Source of the DNA: Iris pallida
Taxonomy: Eukaryota; Streptophyta; Magnoliopsida; Asparagales; Iridaceae
Assembly (NCBI GenBank): GCA_029216955.1
Contig: JANAVB010015600.1
Span: 29,596,778 to 29,660,777 of the forward strand
DNA: 64,000 nt
Direction: 5' to 3'
Shown: piece after piece, positions 9,764-21,124 of the stretch
How the letters are laid out: each line of letters starts with the position of its first letter
Numbering within the stretch: the stretch's first letter is position 1
Program-made: the position numbers and the translations under genes
Notes under the pieces: generated by a model
Seen by the model: only the letters and a program-made list of their open reading frames with translations
The model's database searches: none
What the model was told of the DNA's origin: nothing

Positions 9764-12700
9764 TATCTGTCATCTCCTGGAATGTTCGGGGAGTAAACTC
9801 GATCGATAGATGGAGGGAGCTCCAGAATATGATGAATACACATAAGGGTTCGATTGTTGCCATTCTGGAGAGTAAAATTAAATCAGTCGAGAAGATGATC
9901 AAAAGGACCCCGCCGCATTGGACGTCTCTTCACAATAGGGAGTTATGTGATTTGACTCGCATCTGGATCATATGGGATATGCGCACATGGTCAGGACAGG
10001 TACGCCTTATTATCGAACAATTAGTTCTCATGGATTTCCCTAACAAAGGTAGGCTCCGAATTCAATTCGGCGCTGTCTATGGTCATAATGACCGGAGACA
10101 GTGCTTCCAACTATGGAAGGATATTATTCAGGTAGCAAGTATAAACGAAGGACAGGTTCCTCTGTTGCTGAGTGGGGGCTTCAATGCGATGCTGGCAGAG
10201 GAGAAGAAAAGGGAAGGCCGTCCTGTCCCGGATTTCATCTTAGCTGACTTCCGAGACTGCCTTCTTTCCTCTGGACTTTCTTGCCTGGCTAGATCTGGCC
10301 AAATATGGACATGGAGTAATAGTTCGTCTACCAAACGTGTTGTCTGCCAACTAGACAGAGCTTTGTGTAATAACAGATGGATGGAGATGTTCCCGGCTAG
10401 CAAGGCGGAGGCTCTACAATGCGGTACTAGCGACCACTCGCCTATTTTGAGGAATTAGTCCCAGCGGGTCCTCCACGCCGACGTCCGTTTCGATTCAACA
10501 ATGCTTGGCCGCACATTGGGGGCTGTTAGAAGGTGATCAATAGAGGTCTATCAGTTGAAGTTGGTGGCAACCTTCAGTTTCGGCAGACAAGATGCTTGAA
10601 AAGTGTCAAGCAATTGCTTAAATAATGGAACAGTTCCCGGCCGCTTGAGGATCTTCCAGCTAAGGAGAAGGAGCTGCAAGGCGTCCAAGGAAAGGTTCAG
10701 ACGGACCCGACTAATTCTGAACTGGCAGCCGGTGAGCTCAAGTTGCAAAAAGAGGTTCGACGTCTTCGGTTTCTAGAGGAGGTCCAGCCCCAACAGAGAG
10801 CCAAATACAGCTGGCTTAAAGACGGGGACCGCGGCTCTAAATTTTTCCATGCCATGGTTCGGGCGCCCCTTCATCGCAATAATTTTGGTCCTCTCATGGA
10901 TGATACCGGTCGGGCTATTACTGCTGCTTGTGAACTGCAAGATGAAGCCATCAATTGCTATAACACTCTATATAATCAAGCGGGCTACATGACGGAGTTT
11001 TCGAATATCACCTGCAAAAGGTTAGTCACCGAGGAAGGTAATAACCTGCTTAGAAGAGAAGTCTCCATGGAGGAGGTCGAACAAATTATGAAGGAGTCGG
11101 ATCCCAACAAGGCGCCCGGCCTCGACGGGTTCAACTCTGCATTTTATAAAGCCCACTGGGCCAACTGAAAGAGCTCGTGCTCCAAGTCGTCCAGGACATT
11201 TTCACGTCGGGCAGATTACTGAAAGAGATCAACCACACATTCCTTACACTAATTCCTAAAAAGGAAGGGGCTTCATCATTGAGTGACTTCCGACCAATTG
11301 CTTGTTGCAATTTTATTTATAAAATTATCACTCATCTCATGTGTATTAGGATGCAGGATATTATGAGGGGATTAATCTCTACCAACCAGTCAGCGTTCAT
11401 CAAAGGCAGATCTATTGCTGAAAACTGTCTTCTGGCTCACAAAATTATACGGGACTTCAACAAAGCTGGAGGAAGGAAAGGGTGCGTAAAGTTGGATCTT
11501 TGCAAAGCCTACGACATGGTCAATCGAGACTTTGTCTGTGAGCTTCTTCGGAATATGGTGTTTGAGAATTGGTGGGTCGACAGAATTCATGAATGCATCA
11601 CTACCCCTACGTTCTCTATTCTTATTCATGGACAGCCTCATGGGTTCTTTGGGAGTAATAGGGGCCTGAGGCAGGGTGACCCGCTTTCCCCCTACTTATT
11701 CACCATAGTGATGGAATATTACACATGTATGATGGACATTGCAGTACACAAGAAGCGACTTATACATCTCTACCGGCACGTTGACCCTATTGTCTCACAT
11801 CTGATATATGCCGATGACTTATTAGTGTTCCTTGAGCCGTCAAGGGGGAGTATCGATACTCTCAACAAGCTGTTGAAGGAATTTGGATCGCTGTCGGGTC
11901 TCCATGTTAATCGAGAAAAAAGCCAGGTCTACTTCAACAAGGATTGTCAGTAGAAGGAAATATGGTCGAATTTGTTAAGAATCGAGCAAGGTCAACTTCC
12001 AGTCAGGTACCTCGGTCTCCCCCTCTCGATCAATTATGCAAGGGTCGCAGACTGTGAAGGCTTGATACAGTATGTACAAGCGAGATTAGAAGGGTGGCAA
12101 GCCCAATTATTATCCTTCGGGGGATGAATTGAACTTGTGCACTCTGTCATTATGGCTATAGTTGCTTACTGGTTGCAGGCTATCCACATTCCAGACAGGA
12201 CTATCCAGAAAATAGAAAGACTTTGCGCTAATTTTGTATGGCGAAGAGGATACCATTCGATTGCATGGGACGAGCTATGTCGAGCTAATGAGGAGGGGTT
12301 ATTGGCATGCGCTCCTTACGGGTTCTCCGGGAGGTTGCCTTACAAAAGCTGGTATGGAGGTTTCTTGAGGGTGAGTCCTTATGGGCGCGATGGACTAGAA
12401 TAGATATGTGAGGACGGATAACTTCTGGGTCCTCAAAATAGATAACAACTTCTCGGTGACATTCAAAAACATGTTGCGAATTCGACATTCTCTGAAGGCT
12501 AAAATCAAAAGGGTTATTTATAATGGGACATCGACCAACTTGTGGTTGGATCCTTGGCTAAACCACCAAAGTCTCATTGATAGGTTAGGGTGGTCCATGT
12601 TCGAGCTGTACGGGAGGCTGGAACCACTGGCAGTGTTAATCCAGGACGGGACGTGGAATCTTAGTGCCAGGCCATTCGGCCGTTGGCTGGCAGGGGATAT

Positions 12701-13277
12701 CGTCAACGTGCCTATCACGCGAGAAGACGGGACCGATCAATGGGCCTGGGAAGGAGTCGCTGATGGAAAATTCTCTTCCAAACTTGCATACGAGAATACC
12801 CGTACTCACCGACCTGTGTTAGATTGGACGGCCATCATTTGGGCCAAGGGTGCGGCGGTAAAATAGCAAATGTGTGCGTACAAGGCGGCCCGGGACCGGC
12901 TGTTAACCAAGGAGCGGCTGCATAGGTTCGTCATCCCCATCCCCGATCAAATGTGTGTCCTCTGTGGTGTAGGCCGTGAGTCTAGGGACCATCTCTTCTT
13001 CCAATGTCGCTGGACCGAGGCTATCTGGCAAAATTGTCAGGTTCGACTTGGCTTTCCAACCTCCCACGACAGCGGGTTCCAGGAAGTACTCCAGGAGATT
13101 GCTGCTTTGAAGACTCGCGGGATCAGTCTATACAATAAAGCAAGAATCCGGCTTCTCTCAGCTGTATGGCACGTCTGGAGGAAACAAAATAGGAGAATCA
13201 TTGACGGTGTTCAGGCGTCTATGTACTCTATCCTACATAATATAGAGTGTGATACTAAGATTATTGGATGCTAACTA
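9724..13277 (+). pseudogene. LINE-1 ORF2: endonuclease, reverse transcriptase, zf-RVT; broken
   Basis: The endonuclease is at 9770-10458 with SWNVRG, LESK and a terminal SDHSPIL motif; the usual GDFN motif reads GGFN (near 10168), so a catalytic Asp is lost. After frame changes the RT follows at 10743-11953, with SDFRPIACCN, KLDLCKAYD, GLRQGDPLSP and the active-site YADD (near 11810). The remainder (12137-13274) contains the connector and a zf-RVT-like CVLCG...HLFFQC block. At least four frames are needed, so the protein cannot be made. ORF2 normally nicks the target and primes reverse transcription. Confidence 0.85.
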
Positions 13278-13348
13278 CTGGGGGGTATATTGGCCTCTTG
13301 TGTGGTTGTTTGTAAAACCTTTTTTCAGCAATAAAGTACCCATTCTTC

Positions 13349-13394
<46 letters not shown>

Positions 13395-13396
<2 letters not shown>

Positions 13397-13758
13397 AAAA
13401 TAGAGGTATGTGATGGAAGTGGATGGCTTGGGCTAATAGGATGTAGCCCAGAACCAATCATTGATCTCCCATGTGTGCAAAAGAGGAGTTCCTGAGGTTG
13501 GGCTCAATTGGATATTATTAGTTTCCTTCATATATTTACCATTAAGGTCTATTGTAAAAGACTATATTGAGGATTTGATGTATCATTAGGGGCTAGAAAT
13601 GAACGAAAAAGAAATTAATTTTGGCATTTTTTTCTTTGAAAAATTATAAATTTTATCGATTTTTTCTTTGTTCGAAACGCAACAAAAAAAAAAAAAAAGG
13701 AAAGGAAAAGTGAATACTTAAAGGTGGAAAAGTGAATTCTTGCTTGGATGTACCTTAA
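13395..13758. other. Non-coding spacer
   Basis: AT-rich sequence with a poly(A) run near 13685. No gene or repeat structure was recognised. The TAA target duplication of the next MITE sits at 13756-13758. Confidence 0.5.
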
Positions 13759-14218
13759 GGCCTTGTTTGGTTCACAGATTGAAGGAATCCGGAAAGAAGA
13801 CTTGTTCCTTTCCTTTGTTTGGTAGCCACAAATTTGACATTTTCCAAACATAGGAGAAAATAGGAGAAAGAAAGAAGACTTGTTCCTTTCCTTCGTTTGG
13901 TACCCATGTGATTCATTTTTCCTCCTCCTTTTCCTACATTAATTACCAAATATTTTGACAAAGATAGCCTTGATTTATTGCCTATTTTACCAATTAACTA
14001 TTTGTATTATGTTGACATTGAATATTATTAGAACAATGATATTTTTTTTCCTTTCCTTTCCTACACCAACCAAACACTTGAAAGGAAATCAAATAGTAAT
14101 TATTAAATATTTTCTTGTTTTATCAAACATAGGAAAGGAAATATGATAGGAATTCTACTTTTCCATCCCATGGAAAATACAACGGAATTGATTTTGCTTA
14201 CGTGAACCAAATGAGACC
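13759..14218. mobile_element. Tourist-like MITE (460 bp)
   Basis: The ends GGCCTTGTTTGGTTCAC and (inverted) GGTCTCATTTGGTTCACG are flanked by TAA on both sides (13756-13758, 14219-14221). The GGCCTTGTTTGG terminus and 3-bp TAA duplication fit Tourist/PIF-Harbinger MITEs. The interior repeats GACTTGTTCCTTTCCTT..TTTGGTA twice. No coding capacity. Confidence 0.75.
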
Positions 14219-14221
14219 TAA

Positions 14222-16148
14222 GAGCATCTCCAACCCTATTGTCTTATTTTGTGTTTTGAATCTTAGTTGGCATGGGACACAAGACAATGTCTTGTATAGG
14301 TGGCAAGATTATATTCACAAAAGACAATGAATTTGAAATTGGAAATTGCTGAGAAACCCAATTTCGGGGTTGGTTTTTATATAAAAAACCCACCCGTATG
14401 ATAGGTTTTATGAAATGCCCAGAATTATATATTTCCACATTAAGTATTCCAAGATTCCCCTTATGTGCTCTGTATTTACAAAGTTAATACCATAACTACC
14501 CCTCCGCACAAACTCAGATTTGGATTGCGATTCTCGTCGTCGTCTTCTTCTTCTTCTTCTTCACGAGAGATCTGAATTCCATTGCTCTGATCTTCAGCAG
14601 AGATCGCAAAGATCGTTCGTAGTTCACCGTGCTTTTTTTCAGTCGAACTCCAATCATCGCTCTTCTTCTTCTTCTTCTTTTCCGAGAATTAGGTCAATTA
14701 TGGAGAGAAGATCTTCTTCTTCTTTTCCATAAGAGTTAGCATCGTTTTGAAATAAGAAAAAAAAACTCTTGAATCTTTATTCATGTCAAATTTCTTTCCA
14801 CAAAACCAAAAAATTAAAAATTAGGTTTCTGTCAATTGTTCTCCGTCGATATAACACGAAGAATAGTCATTCTCCTGCTTTTTAACAAGGAGAATGCCAT
14901 TCTCCATAAATTAACACGGAGAATGGCATTCTCCGTGTAACTAACACGGAGAATGGCCATTTTCCTGTGTTTTAACATTTGAATGACCATTCTCCGTGTC
15001 ATTTAACACGGAGAATGACCATTCTCCGTATAATTTAGCACAGAGAATGCCATTCTCCGTACTAAATTATACGGAGAATGGCCATTCTCCGTGTAAATTA
15101 ACACGGAGAATGACCATTCTCTGTGCTAAATTACTCGGAGAATGCCATTCTCCGTGTTACTAACACAAAGAATGGCATTCTCCGTATAAATTAAGACAAA
15201 GAATGCCATTCTCAGACGGAGAATGCTATTCTCCGTGTGCCATTCTCTGTATTACTAACACAGAGAATGGCCATTCTCCGTGTAAATTAAGACGAAGAAT
15301 GTCATTCTCAGACGGGGAATGCCATTCTCCGTGTTACTAACACGAAGAATGGCCACCTTAATGCGAATTTAACATTCTTCATGTTCTAACACGGAGAATG
15401 GCCATTCTCCTGCATTTTATGGTTAGTTGAAACTTTGGAGGGCCATAACTTTTGACTGGAAGGTCGAAACGAGGCCCGGTTTGTCGTAGAATGAGCGTAT
15501 CTTCGAGGAGCCTGAGATAAACCGTTTCATCGTTTGTCGGCCTTTTGAAATTTTAGAATCACAAAAAAATGATGTTTGGACCTCCGTTTTAGCACTTTTG
15601 TCGTTTGTCTCGGTTTTTTTCGAAATTTTTCGACGAGTTTTTGAAGATTTTTGAGGAGAAAACCTAAATTCGAAAGTGAGCAACGTATGGAAGAAGATGA
15701 AGTATCGAAACGCTTTTTTAAGAGTAGTTTCGTGGGTGTTTTCAATAAATTAGAAGGAAGGGCAAAAAGGTCATTCGGAACCCTCTTTATATATTTTTTG
15801 CCAATTCTGGGCATGCGATGAAATGTTATTGCGCGGTGGGTTTTTCATAAAACTTTTTCGTTTTTTGGACATTTCATAAATTTTCCCAATTTGAAAAGTC
15901 TTCTCCAATGCAAAAGTATTGAGAAGACATGCAAAGTATTTTTTTACAACTTCCAAGATAACTTTTACTCTTCTTCTTCTTTTCAATATATTTTTATTCA
16001 TAATTGATGATATGGACATAAAGTCATTGTGAAGTACATTGTCTAAATCTAGACAACCAACTTTATATTGTCCTTGCCATGTAATTGCCATGTCAACTCC
16101 ATACTTTATTTCACATTTGCATTGGAGAAGTTAGGGTTGGAGATTCTC
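14222..16148. mobile_element. 1.9 kb non-autonomous TIR element
   Basis: The left terminus GAGCATCTCCAACCCTA and inverted right terminus GAGAATCTCCAACCCTA match 16/17. The flanks are TAA (14219-14221 and 16149-16151), suggesting a PIF-Harbinger-type 3-bp duplication, though the superfamily is not certain. The inside holds a CTT-rich, 5'-UTR-like stretch (14520-14740), a palindrome array (14853-15413) and about 370 bp of unknown sequence; no transposase. It abuts the MITE at 13759-14218 and shares the TAA. Confidence 0.7.
14853..15413. repeat. Array of about 20 short palindromes, consensus GGAGAATGGCCATTCTCC
   Basis: Units of roughly 20-24 bp, each nearly self-complementary (ACACGGAGAATGG/CCATTCTCCGTGT), are separated by short AT-rich spacers, giving a period near 30 bp. 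Individual units vary at the centre (GGCC, GCC, GACC, GTC) and at the arms. Every unit could form its own hairpin. I know of no described family for it. Confidence 0.85.
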
Positions 16149-16498
16149 TAACTTCCTTTATGTTGTGAATCACTTTCCTTTTCTTTCATTGTTAATTCCT
16201 TTGGCATCCAAATATAAAAAACTAATGATTTTTCTTTTTCAATTCTATGATTTTGCCAACCAAACTAAACCCTAGGACTAGGGGTAGGGCTAGTACAAAT
16301 AGGGAGCAATGCAGTAGATACTGGCTACAGAAAGTTATATCAAATCTTCATAGCAATTTCCATCAGCCACGCCTCGCTCTTGCCATTGCAAAAAGTAACT
16401 GCCACCTTCGTGTGTTGCTTGTCCATCTTCTTCCTCCCGAAGTTGAAATCATCCCTCTCTCAATCTAGTTCTCTGATTTCCCATTTTTTCATCTTCTC

Positions 16499-18544
16499 AT
16501 GGATCACAATCTCCTTCAAGAGGATTCCACTATTCTCATGGATAATTCAACACAATCCTTTGAAGACACCCTATCCAAATTATCATTATTACTTTCCTCC
16601 ACCACCATTGGTTCTACGCATGAATCACAATCTTCGAATCATAACCCCCAAGCAGATTGGCTTTTATACTTATTCTTCAAACTTTTGACTCACAAAAGTT
16701 ATCCTCTTCACATACTATCTGCTATTATCCCTAAGATCTAGAAGTGTAAGAAAAATGTTAAAATCTCAGAGTATCATGATGGAGTATTCTCTGCCAAATT
16801 CACTACATTGGAGGATCTGGAGTATGTCATCAATACTGGTCCCTGGAAAATCAATCAACATATGTTGATCATTGAGAGATGTTACCCAAATAAACTACCT
16901 GCTCATTACAAATTCACTGATGCTGATTTCTGGGTGCAGCTTCATGGTCTTCCAATCAACCTACTCACTGTCGATTATATATCTACCATTGCTGCACGCT
17001 TGGGTAAAATCACTCCCCCTTCTCCTTTAGATGCATCAAACTGGGTTCTTTTTGCCAGGGTTAAGATCAGTATCAATATTACCAAGCCTTTGATCCGAAG
17101 TCTTGAAGTACAATTGGGTAATAATAGAATTTGCACTGTTTTCCTCAGGTATGAAAGATTGCCGAAGTTTTGTACTTTTTGTGGATGCTTGGGACATAGT
17201 TTGAAGAAATGCAGTTCTCATAAATCATTCGGTGATATGCTCAATACCAACTGGTCTGCAGAGCAAAAAATGAACTTTCAGATTCTCCTAGACAAACGCC
17301 TAGATCATTCCATCTGTATTACTCATGCAGAGAGATTCAAATTGAACACTCTTGGAAAAGACAAGGTTTCCAAATCTTCTCCACCAACAAAAGATACATC
17401 TTCCAAATCTCAACCTCCTAATCCTAGTCCAGATACAATTCAAACTTCTATCACATCCAAAGATCATACCACAACCACAACTTCTATGCCAATAGACAAT
17501 CAGTCATCATACATTCCTTTCAACTCTACCTCTCCTGGTGTTCAAGATTTACCATCTGCTATTGATATCATATCTTCCGATCATGCTCAGGCTGTGGTTA
17601 CTGATACCATTTCGACCATTACAGGGATACCTATAACTCAGTTATGCAATGCTAGTTGTACTTTGTCGAAAACTCTTACCACTACTCCAAGCACTTCAGA
17701 TACCAAAATTACATCTCCTACTGCTATAAACCACCCTGATATCATCATGTCTTCGCAAGCAACTTTTCTCACAAATCATAATTTAACTATTCTATCAAAA
17801 TATCCTACAGAAATTGCCACTGATACCATACCACTCCAAACCCAATCTTCATTCCATTTTACCACACCACCAACATCAACTCCTTTCCATTCTTCCACAA
17901 ATACAAATTCACAGAATATTCCTACTACATCAATAAATCATCCAGATTCTAGCTGTATCACCACATCTTCTCCAATTCCTGCATCAGTTGTACTTCCCAC
18001 ATCACTGATACCACCTCCATACCAATCCACAAATTCAACTGATACATTATCTATAATTCCCTCACATAACACACCATTTTCCACCCCATCTTCTAATCAT
18101 CTTGTTAAAAAAATACCTGTTTGTGTCAGTTCTCCACACAAAGTCACTGCTACTATTTTACATGATACATCACCTATCTACTCCTCCAACAACAAATGTA
18201 ATTCCATCAAAACTTATCATCATCCAAAACATAATATACCTGTTTGTATCAATCCACCACAAAACATTCCAACATCTATTCCTGTTACATCCACATTCAC
18301 ATCTCTACTCCATTCTCTAAACCCTACACTTTAAAACTCTGTATCACAACTTTCATCATCGGATACCATCCTCCCTTCAACGACAAATTCCCTCCCATCT
18401 CCCAAATCACTGAATAAAAGATCAAGATCCTCATTTCAGAAGGAAGGCAAGGAATTGTTAAATGACAGACCAACCAAACGTATCCAGCATACTCTAGAAG
18501 ATGGAATAGGCACGGCTGGCCTACAACAGCCTCCACAAGAATAA
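16499..18544 (+). pseudogene. LINE-2 ORF1 (DUF4283 plus CCHC knuckle), two in-frame stops
   Basis: A single frame reads from the ATG at 16499 to TAA at 18542 (about 680 codons), interrupted only by TAG at 16739 and TAA at 18332. Residues about 80-220 form the DUF4283-type domain (FTTLEDLEYVINTGPWKI, FWVQLHGLPINL), followed by a good CCHC knuckle CTFCGCLGHSLKKC. The remaining ~320 residues are Ser/Thr/Pro-rich and low in complexity, ending in a basic KRSRSSF..RPTKRI segment that could be a nuclear signal. It is far better preserved than LINE-1 ORF1. The protein would bind LINE RNA. Confidence 0.8.
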
Positions 18545-19411
18545 TTCTCTCTTGGAATTGTAGGGGTTTGAGGAATTACCCTACAATTCGAACACTCAAG
18601 TCATTTCTCCGTGCATCTAATCCAAAAATCATATTCTTTTCTGAAACTAGATGCTCGTCAACTACAGCTACTTCTATAGCAACAAATCTTGGATACACAA
18701 ACCATACCTCTGTTTCATCCAATGGTACTTCAGGCGGTTTACTTTTACTCTGGGATTCAAGCATTACTATGACAATCATCTATAGTTCTGCAAATTTTAT
18801 TTATTGCTCTTTTCCATCCTCGGGACATTTTCAGACATGGCATCTCTTCTGCATTTATGGTCCTCCTGTGATCAATGATCGATACTCATTTTGGAATCAA
18901 ATGGAATGGGAGATAACAAACATCAATAACCCTTGGATATGTATAGGGGACTGCAATAGAATCCTATCAGCGGAAGAGAATTTTGGAGGCAATTCTTTCA
19001 ACTACCATCATCATAAATATTTCATTAACTGGTACAATAAAGTAGCAGCAATGGATATTGGGTTCAGAGGTCCTGCCTTTACTTGGAACAATCGTAGACG
19101 ACCTCAATACTATATGGCAGAACGATTAGACAGAGCTATGGTTGATACTAAATGGAGAACAATGAATTCCAAACAGGACTTCTTCATCTTCCTTGCATTA
19201 ACAGTGACCACAACCCCATTCTTCTTATTCTCAATATGTCATACAGGAAAAGATACATACCAATGCGCTTTGAGGCAACATGGATGATTGAAGATGAATT
19301 CAACAATGTTATCTCTGATACATGGTGTCGGTCATCTACTAATGATATTCAGTCTAAGCTTAGTTCTTTACTCAAACACCTGAACAAATAGGGAAAATCT
19401 AAAGTAGGCAG
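18545..19411 (+). pseudogene. LINE-2 ORF2, endonuclease part, truncated by element B
   Basis: It begins ILSWNCRGLRNYPT directly after the ORF1 stop and shows the APE-type endonuclease motifs: SWNCRG, SETRC, IYGPP, CIGDCNRIL (GDxN present), RLDRAM and, after a frameshift near 19170, NSDHNPILL. A stop follows LKHLNK (19389-19391) and element B's LTR starts at 19412. Because GDxN and SDH are intact this copy decayed less than LINE-1. RT is absent from the window. Confidence 0.8.
19407..19411. other. Presumed target duplication of element B (GGCAG)
   Basis: These are the five bases before the LTR. The partner copy should lie beyond 64,000 next to the rest of LINE-2. Confidence 0.45.
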
Positions 19412-20757
19412 TGTTTGCCATAAAATATAAAAGAACAGAATAATTATCAGAGGACTGGACTTTTACTTCACAAAACAAACTCGCTTGTACAAAGAAAGCC
19501 TATAGACGAAAGCCTAGGTGCAGCAATCTAAGTACAATTATTTATTTTAGATTCTGGAGGGTGACGATAGAGGCTCGGGAAAGCGACGGCCGCTCTGTCT
19601 TACTTCTTGGACGATCGGGTGCAGCCTTGGCTCTGTAGAAAGACTGCTTGGCGTTGGTGAAGAAATGTTCTCCTTTCGATCTCTGTGTATTCTCTCTCTG
19701 GCTCTCTGGATCTCTGTGTCTTCTTCTTTTTTTTATCAGAGAATCTCCTTTTTTTGCAAGGGAATGGTACCATGCTATTTACAAGAGTGGAGGGCATCAT
19801 TAGGGTTTGCAATGATTGCCCATTCTCAAAAGTTGGCGGCTAGGGATCACTGAATCTGGGCCGTTCATCTTGAATATAAGAGATCTGAGAAATTAATGTG
19901 ATTCCATCAAATCTTTTATGGGTAATTAATGATGATTGACATAAATCCTCCTGATTTGTCATGCCAATCTCGGATTTCCTGCTACGTGTCATTGATTTGC
20001 TGGATTGCAAATGATCTAATTTGATCCTAATATTTTATTGGGATTTGTTGATGGACTTCGATCGATTTGATGCCACGTGTCCCACTATCATGTCACGTGT
20101 CTTAACCGTGAGCCACTGAGGAAATCTGAGCCGCATGAGGATTGCTCTCTATTGAGCCGCATGAGGCTGACCACGTGTCAAGGCTGCTTGGGAGTGACCC
20201 CTGAACATTTGAACCGCATGGTGATGATCTGAGCCGCATGAGCGTAGGCGGCCGCATAATGGGTAGCTTCTTCGTGAGCCGCATGGAGATAGTCCTCGTG
20301 AGCCGTATGGGGTAGCCTCTACTTGATTCGCATAAGACAGCTTCGGCCTGAGCCGCATGGGACAGCTTTGGCCTGAGCAGCATGGGGTGGTCTTTGCTCG
20401 AGCCGCATGCGACTGTCCACGTGTCAAGGCCGCCTGACAATTTCTGGATCTCGGGGTATCGTGTCAGAGATTTCCTTCGTTTTCCTAGGAGTCTGCCATT
20501 ATGACGGAGTCATAATTGTATCTTTGTGTCAGAGCTGTCATTTGTCAGAGCTGTCAGCCGTCAAGGCATTAAATACAGTAAAGAACAAAGGGAAGAGCTT
20601 TTTGTAGGCCACGTGGCTCCCCTCTGAGCCGCATAGAACTTATTCGAGCCGCATAGACGCTTGAGCCGCATGGATCCTTGAGCCGCATGAGCTCTCTGAG
20701 CCGCATGGGTCTCCCTGGCCGCATGGATCTTTCTTTATTCTTTTCCATGCTTCTACA
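19412..20757 (-). repeat. 3' LTR of element B (1,346 bp) with GCCGCATG motifs
   Basis: It starts TGTTTGCCAT, as LTR A does, and ends CCATGCTTCTACA, followed by a polypurine tract (AAGGGGGTCT on the minus strand). From 20108 on it contains about 17 copies of GAGCCGCATG or near variants, almost all in the same orientation. Confidence 0.85.
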
Positions 20758-20775
20758 AGACCCCCTTCAAAGTTT
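20758..20775 (-). other. Polypurine tract of element B
   Basis: The minus strand reads ..ACTTTGAAGGGGGTCT immediately before the LTR. Element C has the same tract (ACTTTGAAGGGGGTTT) in the same place. Confidence 0.75.
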
Positions 20776-21115
20776 TCAATTTACAAAATTAAAATACTTT
20801 GAATAAGAAGCATGGCTGTGTATTTCTGGCCGTATATGATATCCTGGCCGCATGGATGTCTCGGCCGCATGGATGTATCAGCCGCAGGGACTTTCGGGCC
20901 GCATAGCTCTTTGCCACGTGTGCGTATCTTTAATTGCCTTAAATTCGTTTTAGTGCCGTCTTTAGGGAAAATCACAAGGGTCGGCTCATTAAATCTTTTG
21001 GATTTTATGCCCTGGGTGAATCTCCTTTATGAGAGAAGGGACAAAATCTGAGGAGTCGGTTTCGTCTTTTCCGAGGCGGTTATTAGTCTACGTGTTCCCC
21101 CCTCTCTTGTCCTCC

Positions 21116-21124
21116 TATAAATAA
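21116..21124 (+). promoter_or_regulatory. TATA box of B's antisense gene
   Basis: TATAAATAA lies 98 bp before the ATG at 21214, followed by a CT-rich leader. It drives transcription opposite to the retrotransposon. Confidence 0.7.

Larger units (their letters stand above)
7966..13394 (+). mobile_element. LINE-1: decayed plant L1-type retrotransposon
   Basis: It carries ORF1 (7976-9763) and ORF2 with endonuclease, reverse transcriptase and a C-terminal zf-RVT-like region (about 9724-13274), all in one direction, followed by AATAAAG and a long (AT)n tail (about 13351-13394). The 5' flank is also (AT)n, so the target duplication cannot be read. Many stops and frameshifts make it non-autonomous. 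Confidence 0.85.
16260..19411 (+). mobile_element. LINE-2: L1-type retrotransposon, 5' part, interrupted by element B
   Basis: ORF1 (16499-18544) and the endonuclease part of ORF2 are present. The sequence stops exactly where element B's LTR begins (19412). RT and the 3' tail are missing and should resume beyond B, outside the window. The 5' boundary is approximate. Confidence 0.8.

Noticed and set aside
14853..15413. CRISPR-like regular repeat array
   Set aside because: Plant nuclear context, units are palindromic and variable, spacers are short AT-rich filler and not unique sequences, and no cas genes are present.
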